Source: Bacillota bacterium
GTDB taxonomy: Bacteria > Bacillota > Clostridia > Lachnospirales > Lachnospiraceae
NCBI GenBank assembly: GCA_023436065.1
Contig: JAEZKU010000024.1
Coordinates: 434,001-498,000, forward strand
Direction of reading: 5' to 3'
Length of the DNA stretch: 64,000 bases
The notes beneath the pieces are model-generated. The model searched no databases and was not told the origin of the DNA. It worked only from the letters and a program-made list of their open reading frames with translations. Positions 44,491 to 53,771 of this stretch are shown here, piece after piece. The position numbers and the translations under genes were made by a program. The stretch's first letter is position 1, and each line of letters starts with the position of its first letter.

Positions 44491-44718
44491 TTATTCTTCC
44501 ATCAGCCGCTCGACCATGGCATATAAGGTCTTAGCTGAATTAAAATTCTTAGGTACGATTTCCTCAACCGGAATCGTAATGTCAAACTCATCACTGATGT
44601 CTGTTACAATCGATACGATATCAAAGGAATCTAATATCTTGTCATCAATCAGGGTATCGCAGGCTTCGAAATCCACCTCCGGATGTAATCCGCTTAAAAT
44701 CTCAAGTATTGTCTCCAT
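44491..44718 (-). CDS. Acyl/aminoacyl carrier protein (DltC-like)
   Basis: A 75-residue carrier protein with one phosphopantetheine attachment site, Ser in DKILDSFDIVSIVTDI, preceded by the helix METILEILSGLHPEVDF and followed by the usual EFDITIPVEEIVPKNFNSAKTL loop/helix. Size and motif fit DltC or a stand-alone NRPS peptidyl carrier protein. GGAGGA before the ATG at 44718 decides the start over a longer frame. It sits 38 bp after the adenylation gene and 16 bp before MBOAT, the order A-C-B unlike the classical dltA-B-C. Confidence 0.9.
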   Translation of the reverse strand: METILEILSGLHPEVDFEACDTLIDDKILDSFDIVSIVTDISDEFDITIPVEEIVPKNFNSAKTLYAMVERLMEE

Positions 44719-44756
44719 AGTTCCTCCTCTCGTGCCTGGCACGATCATGATTATAG

Positions 44757-46307
44757 TTACTGCTGTTCACAGCTCACAGCCTTTTTCATTCCATTTCCAA
44801 GCTTTTGACAGCTTTCCTTAAGAAGTTGACGGTTGATCTTCCCGTTCGCTGTCAAAGGCATTCTTTCCAATGCTTCAATCACATTCGGAAGCATATATCT
44901 TGGCAGCTTCTCCTTCAGTGCCAAAGCCACCTCCGCCTCTGTCAGTGCTCCGACATAATATAGGACGATTTTCTTCTTCCTATCATCAAAGATTGCACAT
45001 ACACTTCTCATAGCATCAATTGCACCGGCGGCAATCTCAATCTCACCCAGCTCAATCCTGTGACCCATATGCTTGATCTGATTATCCTTACGGGAAACGA
45101 ATAACAGCTCTCCCCTGGCATTATATTTACCGATATCACCGCTTCGATAGATTAATTCCGGATATGCCTGGTTCAGCGGATTCTGTACAAACACTTCTTT
45201 CGTCTTCTCAAAGTTATTGTAATATCCAAGCGTCAGGGCTGTACCTCTGATGCAGATCTCTCCCTCCTTCCCAGCTTCCGGAATCTGATTATTCTCATCC
45301 AGCAGCAGGATCTCCGTATTTCTAAAGGGCTGACCGATCGGTATCGACTCGTCCGGCTCAAATTCCCGGTTTACCTCGTAATAGCAGGACATACCTGTTG
45401 CTTCAGTTGGTCCGTACAGATTAATAAAGCGTGCCTTTGAAAGATATTTCTTCCAGATCTGATATTGCTTGATCGGAAATACCTCACTACCAAAGGCTAT
45501 CGTATGAAGAGAATGCGGTATCACTTTTTCCAGCGTACCAAAAGCAGATATCATGGTTAGTGCGGATACTACCCAGCAGATTGTATTGATCTTATGTTCA
45601 TTTAAGAATTCCACAAGCTGTAGTGGAAAAGAAAACAGGTTCTTTGGAATAATGTAAGCGGTAGCACCGAATTTTAATACAGGAAAGAGCTCTTTCAGAC
45701 AGGCGTCCACAGTAAAGGGTGTCTGATTGCCAAATACCGTGTCCTCACTCACCTTCAATACCTCCGACAGGTTATCGATATAATCGATTACCGATCTGTG
45801 GCAGGCCACCACCCCTTTGGGTATTCCGGTGGAGCCGGAGGTAAATACGATATAGATGGGATCAGTATCAATCTGTCTTTCACGAATTGCGTTAAGTACT
45901 GAATCTTCAGCCCATCCCTTAATCATTTCCTGATATTGATAAATCTTTCCCTGAAAAGGATATTCAGACAGCTTTTTCTCGGTAACCTTATCGCATATGA
46001 CAGCCCTCGGATGTAAGTTCTCAAAGATCAGCTCTATCCGATGCTTCGGCATCTCTTCATCTATCGGGACATAGTAACAGCCGGAATAGATTACCCCATA
46101 AAAGGTGACAATGGTTCGCGGGCGCTTTTCCATGAATACTACAATCGGCTCCCTCATATAACCCTCGTTGTGAAGGTAGGTTCCGATTGTCCTTGATTGC
46201 TCATATACCTCGTGAAAGGTAATCGCGGTCCCTTCATCAGCGTATGCTGTCTTATCAGGTACCTTGTCAACTATATGCTCCAAGTACTCCATCACATTTC
46301 TCTGCAT
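44757..46307 (-). CDS. Amino acid adenylation enzyme (DltA-like, NRPS A-domain)
   Basis: A 516-residue stand-alone adenylation enzyme. Core motifs: YIVFTSGSTGIPKGVV (A3), FGNQTPFTVDACLKELF with the Asp expected to hold the amino group (A4), NLYGPTEATG (A5), ELIYRSGDIGKYN (A7) and a C-terminal MPLTANGKINRQ with catalytic Lys (A10). In DltA as remembered, a Cys lies in an FCGE segment lining the D-alanine pocket; here the matching place reads FGSE, so the substrate may differ. ATG at 46307 is chosen over an in-frame GTG. It loads the carrier encoded 38 bp downstream. Confidence 0.88.
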   Translation of the reverse strand: MQRNVMEYLEHIVDKVPDKTAYADEGTAITFHEVYEQSRTIGTYLHNEGYMREPIVVFMEKRPRTIVTFYGVIYSGCYYVPIDEEMPKHRIELIFENLHPRAVICDKVTEKKLSEYPFQGKIYQYQEMIKGWAEDSVLNAIRERQIDTDPIYIVFTSGSTGIPKGVVACHRSVIDYIDNLSEVLKVSEDTVFGNQTPFTVDACLKELFPVLKFGATAYIIPKNLFSFPLQLVEFLNEHKINTICWVVSALTMISAFGTLEKVIPHSLHTIAFGSEVFPIKQYQIWKKYLSKARFINLYGPTEATGMSCYYEVNREFEPDESIPIGQPFRNTEILLLDENNQIPEAGKEGEICIRGTALTLGYYNNFEKTKEVFVQNPLNQAYPELIYRSGDIGKYNARGELLFVSRKDNQIKHMGHRIELGEIEIAAGAIDAMRSVCAIFDDRKKKIVLYYVGALTEAEVALALKEKLPRYMLPNVIEALERMPLTANGKINRQLLKESCQKLGNGMKKAVSCEQQ

Positions 46308-46330
46308 CGTCACTTGCCTTTCCTTACTTC

Positions 46331-47083
46331 TTATTTTGTTATCAAAGAATGATATTCTTCTTTCAGCTTTGCATCACAGAGCATTACGGCACGCATAGCC
46401 AGAACCTCCATTGCATCAATAAACCCAGGACCTAAGTCGAAGTCCCTTTTGATGAGGGATAACTCAGTACAGCCTAATATAATGACCTCAGCCCCCTCCG
46501 TCTTCAGCTGATCAGCGATTGACAGAAAGATAGGAAAGTCAATCGGTTGGTTTGCTTTGATCCCCTGATAAATCAGCTCAGACAGTTGCTTCTGTTTCTC
46601 CCCGGAGGGCACAACTGTCCTGATATCGGATAACTCCAATTCCTGTTGGATCAGACCACTGTGTATGGTTCCCTCAGAAGCCAGGATGCCGGCACAGTGG
46701 ATCTCCTGTACTTTCAGATAGCGTGTAACCTCCTGCACCGCATGAAGCACCGGTGCCTGGATTTTCTCGGATAAGGAAGCATGAAAATAATGCGCGGTGA
46801 TACAAGGAATTGCGATATAATCTGCACCTATACCCACCAGCTTTCTCCCGGCCTCTATCATATCATAGAGTGGATTCTCACCGCTTTTTCCCAGGATATA
46901 TTCTGTCCTGTCAGGTATGGTTGGTTTACTGAAGATCACAGTCTCAATGTGCTCCTGATCCGACTTCGCATCTGTCATTCGTACAATCAATTCATAAAAA
47001 TACGCTGTCGCCAACGGACCCAAGCCGCCAATCACACCCAGACGTTTCGTAAAGTCAGCCCCCTCTCTGTCTTTCACTCTCAT
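46331..47083 (-). CDS. Aspartate/glutamate racemase family protein
   Basis: A 250-residue racemase of the two-cysteine, PLP-independent type. LGVIGGLGPLATAYFYELIV opens it, the first Cys is in AIPCITAHYF (residue 94) and the second in VIILGCTELSLI. In typical aspartate racemases the first motif is PCNTAH; here the Asn is Ile. It lies 23 bp upstream of the adenylation gene and so is probably cotranscribed. It could supply a D-amino acid to that enzyme, replacing alanine racemase plus DltA of the classical system. Confidence 0.88.
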   Translation of the reverse strand: MRVKDREGADFTKRLGVIGGLGPLATAYFYELIVRMTDAKSDQEHIETVIFSKPTIPDRTEYILGKSGENPLYDMIEAGRKLVGIGADYIAIPCITAHYFHASLSEKIQAPVLHAVQEVTRYLKVQEIHCAGILASEGTIHSGLIQQELELSDIRTVVPSGEKQKQLSELIYQGIKANQPIDFPIFLSIADQLKTEGAEVIILGCTELSLIKRDFDLGPGFIDAMEVLAMRAVMLCDAKLKEEYHSLITK

Positions 47084-47180
47084 TTACTTATCCGATGCAA
47101 TATATTCTATATAATTCTTAAATCCCAAAGAAGAACACGAAGTAAGCTCGCTGTTATTCTATAGGAAGCTGCTTACCATA

Positions 47181-48821
47181 TCATTTCTCCGGAGTCGCAG
47201 GATATAAGCTCTTATCAAAGACATAATAATTATTTCCCCTTTCTTTGGTTAACTCCTCAACCTGCTGATCAGTCAGCATAAATGATGGTTTATGATCCTT
47301 GTTCGGACAGGCATCGAAATGGTACCAGCCGTCACCACAGTTGATCAGATTCCAGAAGTGCTTTGTTCTTCCTCCTACCCTTCTTACCTCCATGTTATCA
47401 ATTCCTGCCCTGGTTAACATCGCCTTGGAGACAGCGAAATAGGTAAAGCAATCACCGTATTTCTTGGTCATTCCCCGATAGGCCTCCGCCAGCCAGTCTG
47501 ACTTATCGGAATCACCGCTATAATCGATATGGCCTCTGACCCAACGATAGATTTCATAAGCGATTTCCCGTTTGGTCATATTCTGCCCGGTAATCTGCTG
47601 CAGAAGTTCATCACAGAGCTCATTGACAGTCTCTTCACTTACTTCAAATACCATCACATCAATTCTTGCAGTCTTCACAGCCTGGTTGCCTGCAGCATCC
47701 TTAGCTGTATAAGTAACCGTATAGGTTCCTTCCTTCTTCAAGTTCACTTCGCTGTTGTCTACGGAAAAGGTTACCTCCTTATCCCGGTTATCCGTTACCG
47801 TGACACCCTTCTTATAAGATACTGTATCCCCGATAAATACTGTCTTATCGGTGATCCCCGAGAAAACCGGTGCTTCTTTATCTTCCACTACCTCCACTGT
47901 AACCGGGAGCTCAGAGATATTGTCGGCGCTGTCCTTAAGGACGATTTGAAAGGCCTTCTTACCAGGCTTCGTAAAATCCGGCTTTTTCTGATAGCTTACT
48001 GACACCGGAGTCGCATCCCTGATATCCTTTACAAATTCCTCTGCCTTGGGTTTATCCCCACAGTATACCTTCACAGCCTTAACAGAAGCCTCGGGTGCGA
48101 CAGTATCAACAACTTCAACAGCTATTGTGACATGCTTTTTGTTGACCTCCAGCTCAACCGGATAACTCCCGAGTTTATTGGTGTTGACGGTCTGCAAATC
48201 TGTGATCATAACCACATCATACTTACTGTTCTCCACAAAATCCTTCACCGACAGCATCTGTTTGGTACCGGCCTCCACCGTAAGTCTGTTTCTGATATCC
48301 AACACTGTCAGCTTTGCCTTCTTCTCAGAGACATTGCCACTGCCATCCTGCAGCAACAGGGATACCTCCTGTTCCCCCGGAACATCAGTATCCGGAATAT
48401 GTCTGAAATATACCTTCACTTCGGAAGCATCCTCGATATTGGAGACAAAGGCATTTGGGTCTGCGCGTTCTCCCCGTAATACGAACTGATCTTTGACGTC
48501 AGCCTTAGGCGGCATGGTATCAACCACCTTAAGAAGGGAGGTATGCACTCTTCGGCCTATCTGTATCTGCACCTTATAGGTCCCCGGAGTTCTGGTATCC
48601 AGCTTCTTCATATCTGTCACAAAGGTCCCTTGACGGTTCTTATATTTTAAAAAGCTATTTACAGTAAGCTTCTCTTCCCCTGCTTCTAAAGTAACAGCCT
48701 TGACTACCATTGGTCGCAGCTCAATGTAAGCAATGCCTGTGAGGATTAGTAAAATCTCTATACTTAGGATCAGAAGAATGATCTTCTTCCTGTAGCCTCT
48801 GTGCCTTTTATATCTTTTCAT
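47181..48821 (-). CDS. Membrane-anchored transglutaminase-like protein with Ig-like repeats
   Basis: A 546-residue extracellular protein. One membrane anchor (residues ~13-35) is followed by four or five bacterial Ig-like (Big/DUF5011-type) repeats, several ending in VVDTMPPKA, VVDTVAPEA or VVEDKEAPV, the last being VTDNRDKEVTFSV..VTYTAKDAAGNQ. Residues ~400-546 form a transglutaminase-like cysteine protease fold with Cys in YGDCFTYFAVSKAML, His in GRTKHFWNLI and Asp in YHFDACPN. The gene is first in the dlt-like set. Such proteins cut or cross-link peptides in the wall. Confidence 0.83.
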   Translation of the reverse strand: MKRYKRHRGYRKKIILLILSIEILLILTGIAYIELRPMVVKAVTLEAGEEKLTVNSFLKYKNRQGTFVTDMKKLDTRTPGTYKVQIQIGRRVHTSLLKVVDTMPPKADVKDQFVLRGERADPNAFVSNIEDASEVKVYFRHIPDTDVPGEQEVSLLLQDGSGNVSEKKAKLTVLDIRNRLTVEAGTKQMLSVKDFVENSKYDVVMITDLQTVNTNKLGSYPVELEVNKKHVTIAVEVVDTVAPEASVKAVKVYCGDKPKAEEFVKDIRDATPVSVSYQKKPDFTKPGKKAFQIVLKDSADNISELPVTVEVVEDKEAPVFSGITDKTVFIGDTVSYKKGVTVTDNRDKEVTFSVDNSEVNLKKEGTYTVTYTAKDAAGNQAVKTARIDVMVFEVSEETVNELCDELLQQITGQNMTKREIAYEIYRWVRGHIDYSGDSDKSDWLAEAYRGMTKKYGDCFTYFAVSKAMLTRAGIDNMEVRRVGGRTKHFWNLINCGDGWYHFDACPNKDHKPSFMLTDQQVEELTKERGNNYYVFDKSLYPATPEK

Positions 48822-49016
48822 AAATTACTCCTCTTAACATCAAAAATCATTCTTGTAAACAAAATGGAATATATTTACATTTCAATTTTATGTATATCAT
48901 ATTCTCTCGTTAAGTGAATGTCAATATCTGTTATATAATTCCAGGGTATTCTATCTCTATCGGGTCATGTAGAAGTTTGTCCGATTCTCGACCGGATACC
49001 CTGGTATTAAAACACA

Positions 49017-49703
49017 TTATTTCGTAATGAGCTCCTTCTCCGGTTCTTTAAATTGTGGTGCCTGAGGATTATTTAAATCAAAATACTTACCCGGTGTAGA
49101 AAGGTCAAAATAAAGCCTGGAATCCTCAGTTACACCAAAATCCTTCAGAGAACCGGTCTCCTGAAGCTTATTGAAAGCCTTACGGAACAGCGCATTATGA
49201 GCCTCCTCCCGATTCAGCAGGAAATCTATCGTTTCTCTGACATACTTATCATTAATTTGACGATAAAGATATTCATATACCACCTTAGCACGTTGTTCAG
49301 CTGCTATATCAGAAAGCAGATCTGCTGCAAGATCACCTGTCTCATTCACATAGGCTGCCGTCCACAGATAACCGGACGCATTGGCAAGCATCGGAGTCAA
49401 ACCTGTCAGAACGTGAGCTTCTATACTTCCGACCGTAGCGTTGTTGGCATCCGGAGCATGTCCATTCAGCAGATTAACTGCGATTGCCACCATCTCCATA
49501 TGACTGAGCTCCTCTGCCGCAATATCCAGAAATAAATCCTTAATCTCAGGATTGTTAATCCTAAGACTTTGTGACAGGTACTGCATCGCGGCCTTAAGTT
49601 CTCCTTGGGGACCACCTAACTGTTCCTGCAGCATCGTGGCATAATTCGGGTTTGGTTTCTCAACCTTTACTTCCTGTAATAATTGTTTCTCATGCCGAAA
49701 CAT
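49017..49703 (-). CDS. Manganese catalase
   Basis: A 228-residue di-manganese catalase-like protein. Metal-site helices are visible: GGPQGELKAAMQYLSQ, DIAAEELSHMEMVAIAVNLL, DIAAEQRAKVVYEYLYRQ and LNREEAHNALFRKAF, giving the Glu/His ligands of the ferritin-like site. It decomposes H2O2 in anaerobes and is related to CotJC coat catalases, although this one has the longer catalase-type tail. The frame extends to 49829, but AAAGGAG fits the ATG at 49703. It is divergent from a small Arg/Asp-rich gene. Confidence 0.9.
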   Translation of the reverse strand: MFRHEKQLLQEVKVEKPNPNYATMLQEQLGGPQGELKAAMQYLSQSLRINNPEIKDLFLDIAAEELSHMEMVAIAVNLLNGHAPDANNATVGSIEAHVLTGLTPMLANASGYLWTAAYVNETGDLAADLLSDIAAEQRAKVVYEYLYRQINDKYVRETIDFLLNREEAHNALFRKAFNKLQETGSLKDFGVTEDSRLYFDLSTPGKYFDLNNPQAPQFKEPEKELITK

Positions 49704-49873
49704 CACATCATCTCCTTTTTTGTGTGATAGAGTAGTTCTTCTCTGAGAGATAAAGTACTTCTTCTCTGAGTTAGTATTGACAAAAAGAATGAATATACAC
49801 AATAAGCAAATAATTACATTTTTCACCATTATTCGATTGATACATATATTGTAATTGAAAGGAGTTGATCTTT

Positions 49874-50053
49874 ATGGGATGTAAATATGGCTGCAGGCCA
49901 TACAGAGATTACGACTTTGACAGAAGAAAGGATCGTGACTTTTTCATCGGTTCACCTTACGGCCCTCTCCGTCGCAGACACAGATATTACCGCGATGACG
50001 ATCGATCCCATCCCCACGGTGGAGATTTCTTTGGTTTTCCACGGATTTTCTAA
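49874..50053 (+). CDS. Small Arg/Asp/Tyr-rich protein, unknown
   Basis: A 59-residue protein with nothing recognised. Composition is extreme: DYDFDRRKDRDFF, then LRRRHRYYRDDDRSHPHGGDFFGF. It starts with a Cys-containing MGCKYGC motif. AAAGGAG precedes the ATG at 49874 by 9 nt, so it is chosen over the TTG at 49865. It is divergent from the manganese catalase gene and could be a spore or stress protein, by context only. Confidence 0.6.
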   Translation: MGCKYGCRPYRDYDFDRRKDRDFFIGSPYGPLRRRHRYYRDDDRSHPHGGDFFGFPRIF

Positions 50054-50166
50054 TCCTCTTCTAACCATTTGAGTATGAAAAAACACTTTACTTCAGTAAC
50101 TTAGAGTGTTAAAATTATACTGTGTGAAAAGCAAATAATCACAAGAAGATGAAAGGAGTCCTACCG

Positions 50167-50469
50167 ATGAGCAAAAACATCAGAACCTCTGCTGTTGACC
50201 ATCTATTTGAGGCAATTTTAAGCTTAAAGGATTCGGAGGAATGTTATACATTTTTTGAAGACATATGTACCGTGAATGAATTATTATCCTTATCTCAGAG
50301 ATTTGAAGTGGCACGCATGCTTCGTTGCCATAAGACTTATTTGGAAATCGCAGAAAAGACCGGCGCTTCTACCGCAACCATCAGCCGTGTCAACCGTTCC
50401 CTCAATTATGGGAATGACGGTTACGATATGGTCTTTTCCAGAATGAAGGATCCCTTTTCGGACAATTAA
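50167..50469 (+). CDS. YerC/YecD family TrpR-related protein
   Basis: A 100-residue DNA-binding protein of the TrpR-like YerC/YecD family: LFEAILSLKDSEECYTFFEDICTVNELLSLSQRFEVARML and the HTH region TYLEIAEKTGASTATISRVNRSLNYG. This family is widespread in Firmicutes, with an unclear regulon. GAAAGGAG precedes the ATG at 50167 (the frame opens earlier at 50149). It is followed by a strong terminator at 50483-50520. A sigma/PcrA region follows further on. Confidence 0.92.
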   Translation: MSKNIRTSAVDHLFEAILSLKDSEECYTFFEDICTVNELLSLSQRFEVARMLRCHKTYLEIAEKTGASTATISRVNRSLNYGNDGYDMVFSRMKDPFSDN

Positions 50470-50482
50470 TCAGCAAAAAAGC

Positions 50483-50520
50483 AATGAGCTTATAACCAGT
50501 CGGTTATAAGCTCATTTAAA
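50483..50520 (+). terminator. Intrinsic terminator after the YerC gene
   Basis: A perfect 15-bp stem (50483-50497 with 50502-50516) and 4-nt loop AGTC is followed by TTAAAT. It lies 14 bp after the stop codon. Confidence 0.85.
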
Positions 50521-50574
50521 TTCATGATTCACGAAATGTCTACGAAGCTGACATCTTGAATATTCAATATGATA

Positions 50575-51255
50575 TTATGCCTCAGACTTTCGATCCTCAG
50601 GCCTCTTTTTACTCTCTTTCTTATCATCAGCCCTTCCGTCACTTGCTTTGCTTCGATTACTTCCTCCCATCAGGGCATCATCGATCATCTTCTCAATCAT
50701 ATGTTTCCTCATATACACATCAAAGCACAGCATGCTGATAAATGAGAAGGTGGTCAGGAAATCATGATCCTCCTGATTGGTAACCTCGGGAAAGGACTCC
50801 TTTGCTTTCGTCATCTTACGGATCATATCCTTGGTAAGAGCATCTGTCTGCTCCTTCTCCAAGCGAAATATCTCCTCGTATATCTCCTCCAGCTTTATCT
50901 TTGACTTATCTCCGTAATAGCGTTCCGTCAACGGATTGAAGATATTCTGGATATCACTGATCGAAAGGATATTTTTAAAATAATAGATAAAAATCAAAAG
51001 GAACATATGCTCCTTGCTATATTTCTTCTTACTGGGTGGAGGTAACAGTTCATTCTTCGTATAATTATTGATCATCGTCTTCGTCAGAAGCTTGTCTTCA
51101 CTGTAACGCTTTGAAGACTTCAGATGCTTATCCATAAAGGTTGTTACCTGATCCATGTATAGATCTATGTTAGGTATATCATCCGGCATGATGTATTTCA
51201 CGTCCTTCAAGCTGTCGATTAAGCTCCTGATATACTCCTCTTTCATCCTATCCAA
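50575..51255 (-). CDS. DUF1836-domain protein
   Basis: A 226-residue cytosolic protein of the DUF1836 family found in Clostridia. Recognisable parts are the short N-terminal helix, the KTMINNYTKNELLPPPSKKKYSKEHMFLLIFIYYFKNILSISDIQNIF segment, which looks like a winged helix of MerR type, and a charged C-terminus (KASDGRADDKKESKK). Function is unknown; a regulatory role is likely from the HTH-like motif. GAGGTGAT is best placed for TTG at 51255. It is divergent from pcrA, with 180 bp between start codons. Confidence 0.82.
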   Translation of the reverse strand: MDRMKEEYIRSLIDSLKDVKYIMPDDIPNIDLYMDQVTTFMDKHLKSSKRYSEDKLLTKTMINNYTKNELLPPPSKKKYSKEHMFLLIFIYYFKNILSISDIQNIFNPLTERYYGDKSKIKLEEIYEEIFRLEKEQTDALTKDMIRKMTKAKESFPEVTNQEDHDFLTTFSFISMLCFDVYMRKHMIEKMIDDALMGGSNRSKASDGRADDKKESKKRPEDRKSEA

Positions 51256-51434
51256 TTGTATCACCTCAATCTCATTATATAGTATCCGTTACTAGATGTC
51301 AAAGCCAAAATAAACATATAGATAGTAGCATTTGTTAATTTTGAGATAGGAAATGCAGGATTGAATCTGCCCCTGTGCCATGCTATAATAAACATACGTT
51401 TGTAATTTGAGCCACAAAACTTTTGGAGGTTATT

Positions 51435-53750
51435 ATGAGTATTTATGATACATTGAATCCCGAACAGAAGCGCGCCGTGCTTCATGACAAAGGACCGCTT
51501 CTGATCTTAGCCGGTGCAGGTTCCGGAAAGACGCGTGTCCTGACCCACCGTATCGCTTATCTGATTGAAGAGCGAGGGGTTAATCCTTATAACATCCTTG
51601 CGATTACCTTCACCAATAAGGCGGCCAAGGAGATGCGTGAGCGTGTCGATAAAATCGTGGGCTATGGTTCCGAGAATATCTGGGTCAGCACCTTTCATTC
51701 CACCTGTGTCCGAGTACTGCGCAGATACATAGATACCATTGGCTATTCCAGAAGCTTTACCATCTATGATACCGATGATCAGAAGACCCTGATGAAAGAA
51801 ATCTGTAAATACTTAAATATCGATACTAAGAAGACCAACGAGCGAGCCATCCTCTCGGTCATCTCCAAAGCAAAGGACGAGCTGGTATCTCCGGAAGAAT
51901 TTGCTATGAATGCCGGTCGTGACCTGACGCAGAACCGGTATGCCCAGGCATATGCCGAATATCAGAAGAGACTTCGCCAAAGTAATGCTTTAGATTTCGA
52001 TGATTTGATCTATAAGACGGTTGAGCTGTTTCAGATGAACCAGGAAGCTCTGGCTTACTTCCAGAATCGCTTCCGTTATATCATGGTGGACGAGTATCAG
52101 GATACGAACACAGCTCAATTCCGCCTGATTCATCTACTTTCCTCCGGTATGAACATTTACGGAGAAAGGGAATATAATCTTTGTGTAGTGGGTGATGATG
52201 ACCAGTCCATTTATAAGTTCCGCGGTGCGAATATCTATAACATCCTGAACTTTGAGAAGTCCTTTCCGAATACGGAGGTTATTAAGCTGGAGCAGAACTA
52301 CCGCTCCACGAAAAGTATCCTGAATGCTGCCAATGAAGTAATCTGCAACAATCAGGGACGGAAGGATAAATCGCTCTGGACCGAGAACGAGGAAGGGGAA
52401 CCGGTTCATTTCACTCAATTTGAAACTGATTTTGAGGAGGCAGATCATGTCACTGCCGAAATCAGAAGGATTGTGGACAGTGGTGGGGCAAATTATCAGG
52501 ATTTTGCCATTCTCTACCGAACCAACGCGCAATCCCGTCTGTTCGAGGAGAAGCTGCTGCTGCGCAACATCCCCTATAAGATCATCGGTGGTGTGAATTT
52601 CTATGCCCGCAAAGAAATCAAGGATATGCTCGCCTACTTAAAGACGATTGATAACGGTCTGGACAGTCTGGCGGTGAAAAGAATTATCAATGTACCCCGA
52701 CGAGGCATTGGTCTGACTACCGTAGACAGGGTCAATGATTATGCCGTAGAACACGACATGAGCTTTTATGAAGCATTGACCAGGGCTCACTATATTCCGG
52801 GTCTGGAACGCTCCGCCTCAAAGATTGCTCCCTTCGTCAGCCTGATTGAGGGTCTGAAATCACGAGTGAAGCAGGAGGGTTATTCGCTTCGGGAGCTGAT
52901 CGATGATATCCTGGATGCTACCGGATACCTGCGTGAACTGGAGGAAGAGAAGGATGAGGACGCACAGGATAGAATAGGCAACATTAACGAACTTGTAAAT
53001 AAGCTGGTTACTTATGAGGAAAATGCCGAAGAACTTCCTACCTTAAGCGGCTTCTTAGAGGAGGTCGCTCTGGTTGCCGATATAGATACGCTTGAGGAGG
53101 GGTCGGACCATATCGTTCTCATGACACTCCATAGTGCGAAGGGTCTGGAATTTCCTTATGTATATCTCTGCGGTATGGAGGAAGGGATCTTCCCAGGATA
53201 TATGTCCATCTTTGCCGATAATCCGGTCGAGGAGATTGAAGAGGAACGACGCCTTTGCTATGTCGGTATCACCCGTGCGATGAAGCAGTTGTCTCTGTCC
53301 GCAGCTAAGCAGAGGATGCTGCGAGGCGAAACCCAGTATAATAAGCCCTCCCGCTTCGTGAATGAGATTCCAAGATATCTGCTTAAGATGAATACTCCCG
53401 GACCGAGAAGATCACAGTTTACCTTTGATGAGGATACTTCTTTCGCAAAACGTTCCTTTGGCCGTTCCTTTGACAATGAGATTAATTTCGATAAGCCCCA
53501 TGCATCGTCTTATGCACAGCCTCAGGCAAATTATAAGCCCTACCTCTCCGAGGTTAAGCAGTTCGAGGGTAAGCAGATGGGCACCTTGAATTATGGTGTC
53601 GGTGACACGGTGAAGCATATCAAATTCGGTGTTGGCATCGTAACGGATATCACGAAGGGTGGCAAGGATTATGAGGTTACTGTGGACTTTCCGAACTTCG
53701 GAATCAAGAAGCTTTTATCCACCTTCGCTAATCTGATAAAAATTGATTGA
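51435..53750 (+). CDS. pcrA: UvrD/PcrA-type DNA helicase
   Basis: A 771-residue SF1A helicase. Motifs are complete: LAGAGSGKTRVLTHRIA (I), FTNKAAKEM (Ia), DEYQDTN (II), GDDDQSIYKFRGA (III), QNYRSTKSI (IV), MTLHSAKGLEFPYVYL (V) and YVGITRAMKQL (VI). The C-terminal ~50 residues form the Tudor-like domain (DTVKHIKFGVGIV) that binds RNA polymerase. PcrA acts in repair, replication of rolling-circle plasmids and transcription conflict. GGAGG precedes the ATG at 51435, the start used here. Confidence 0.97.
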   Translation: MSIYDTLNPEQKRAVLHDKGPLLILAGAGSGKTRVLTHRIAYLIEERGVNPYNILAITFTNKAAKEMRERVDKIVGYGSENIWVSTFHSTCVRVLRRYIDTIGYSRSFTIYDTDDQKTLMKEICKYLNIDTKKTNERAILSVISKAKDELVSPEEFAMNAGRDLTQNRYAQAYAEYQKRLRQSNALDFDDLIYKTVELFQMNQEALAYFQNRFRYIMVDEYQDTNTAQFRLIHLLSSGMNIYGEREYNLCVVGDDDQSIYKFRGANIYNILNFEKSFPNTEVIKLEQNYRSTKSILNAANEVICNNQGRKDKSLWTENEEGEPVHFTQFETDFEEADHVTAEIRRIVDSGGANYQDFAILYRTNAQSRLFEEKLLLRNIPYKIIGGVNFYARKEIKDMLAYLKTIDNGLDSLAVKRIINVPRRGIGLTTVDRVNDYAVEHDMSFYEALTRAHYIPGLERSASKIAPFVSLIEGLKSRVKQEGYSLRELIDDILDATGYLRELEEEKDEDAQDRIGNINELVNKLVTYEENAEELPTLSGFLEEVALVADIDTLEEGSDHIVLMTLHSAKGLEFPYVYLCGMEEGIFPGYMSIFADNPVEEIEEERRLCYVGITRAMKQLSLSAAKQRMLRGETQYNKPSRFVNEIPRYLLKMNTPGPRRSQFTFDEDTSFAKRSFGRSFDNEINFDKPHASSYAQPQANYKPYLSEVKQFEGKQMGTLNYGVGDTVKHIKFGVGIVTDITKGGKDYEVTVDFPNFGIKKLLSTFANLIKID

Positions 53751-53771
53751 TGCACAAACAATAGGGGTTAA

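Noticed and set aside
48941..49004. Inverted repeat CCAGGGTAT/ATACCCTGG after the Mn catalase gene
   Set aside because: Loop of 46 nt and no T tract on the minus strand, so it is not counted as a terminator; it may be incidental.
49017..49703. CotJC coat protein reading of the Mn catalase
   Set aside because: The C-terminal extension and sequence fit the longer catalase branch; no cotJA or cotJB lies beside it.
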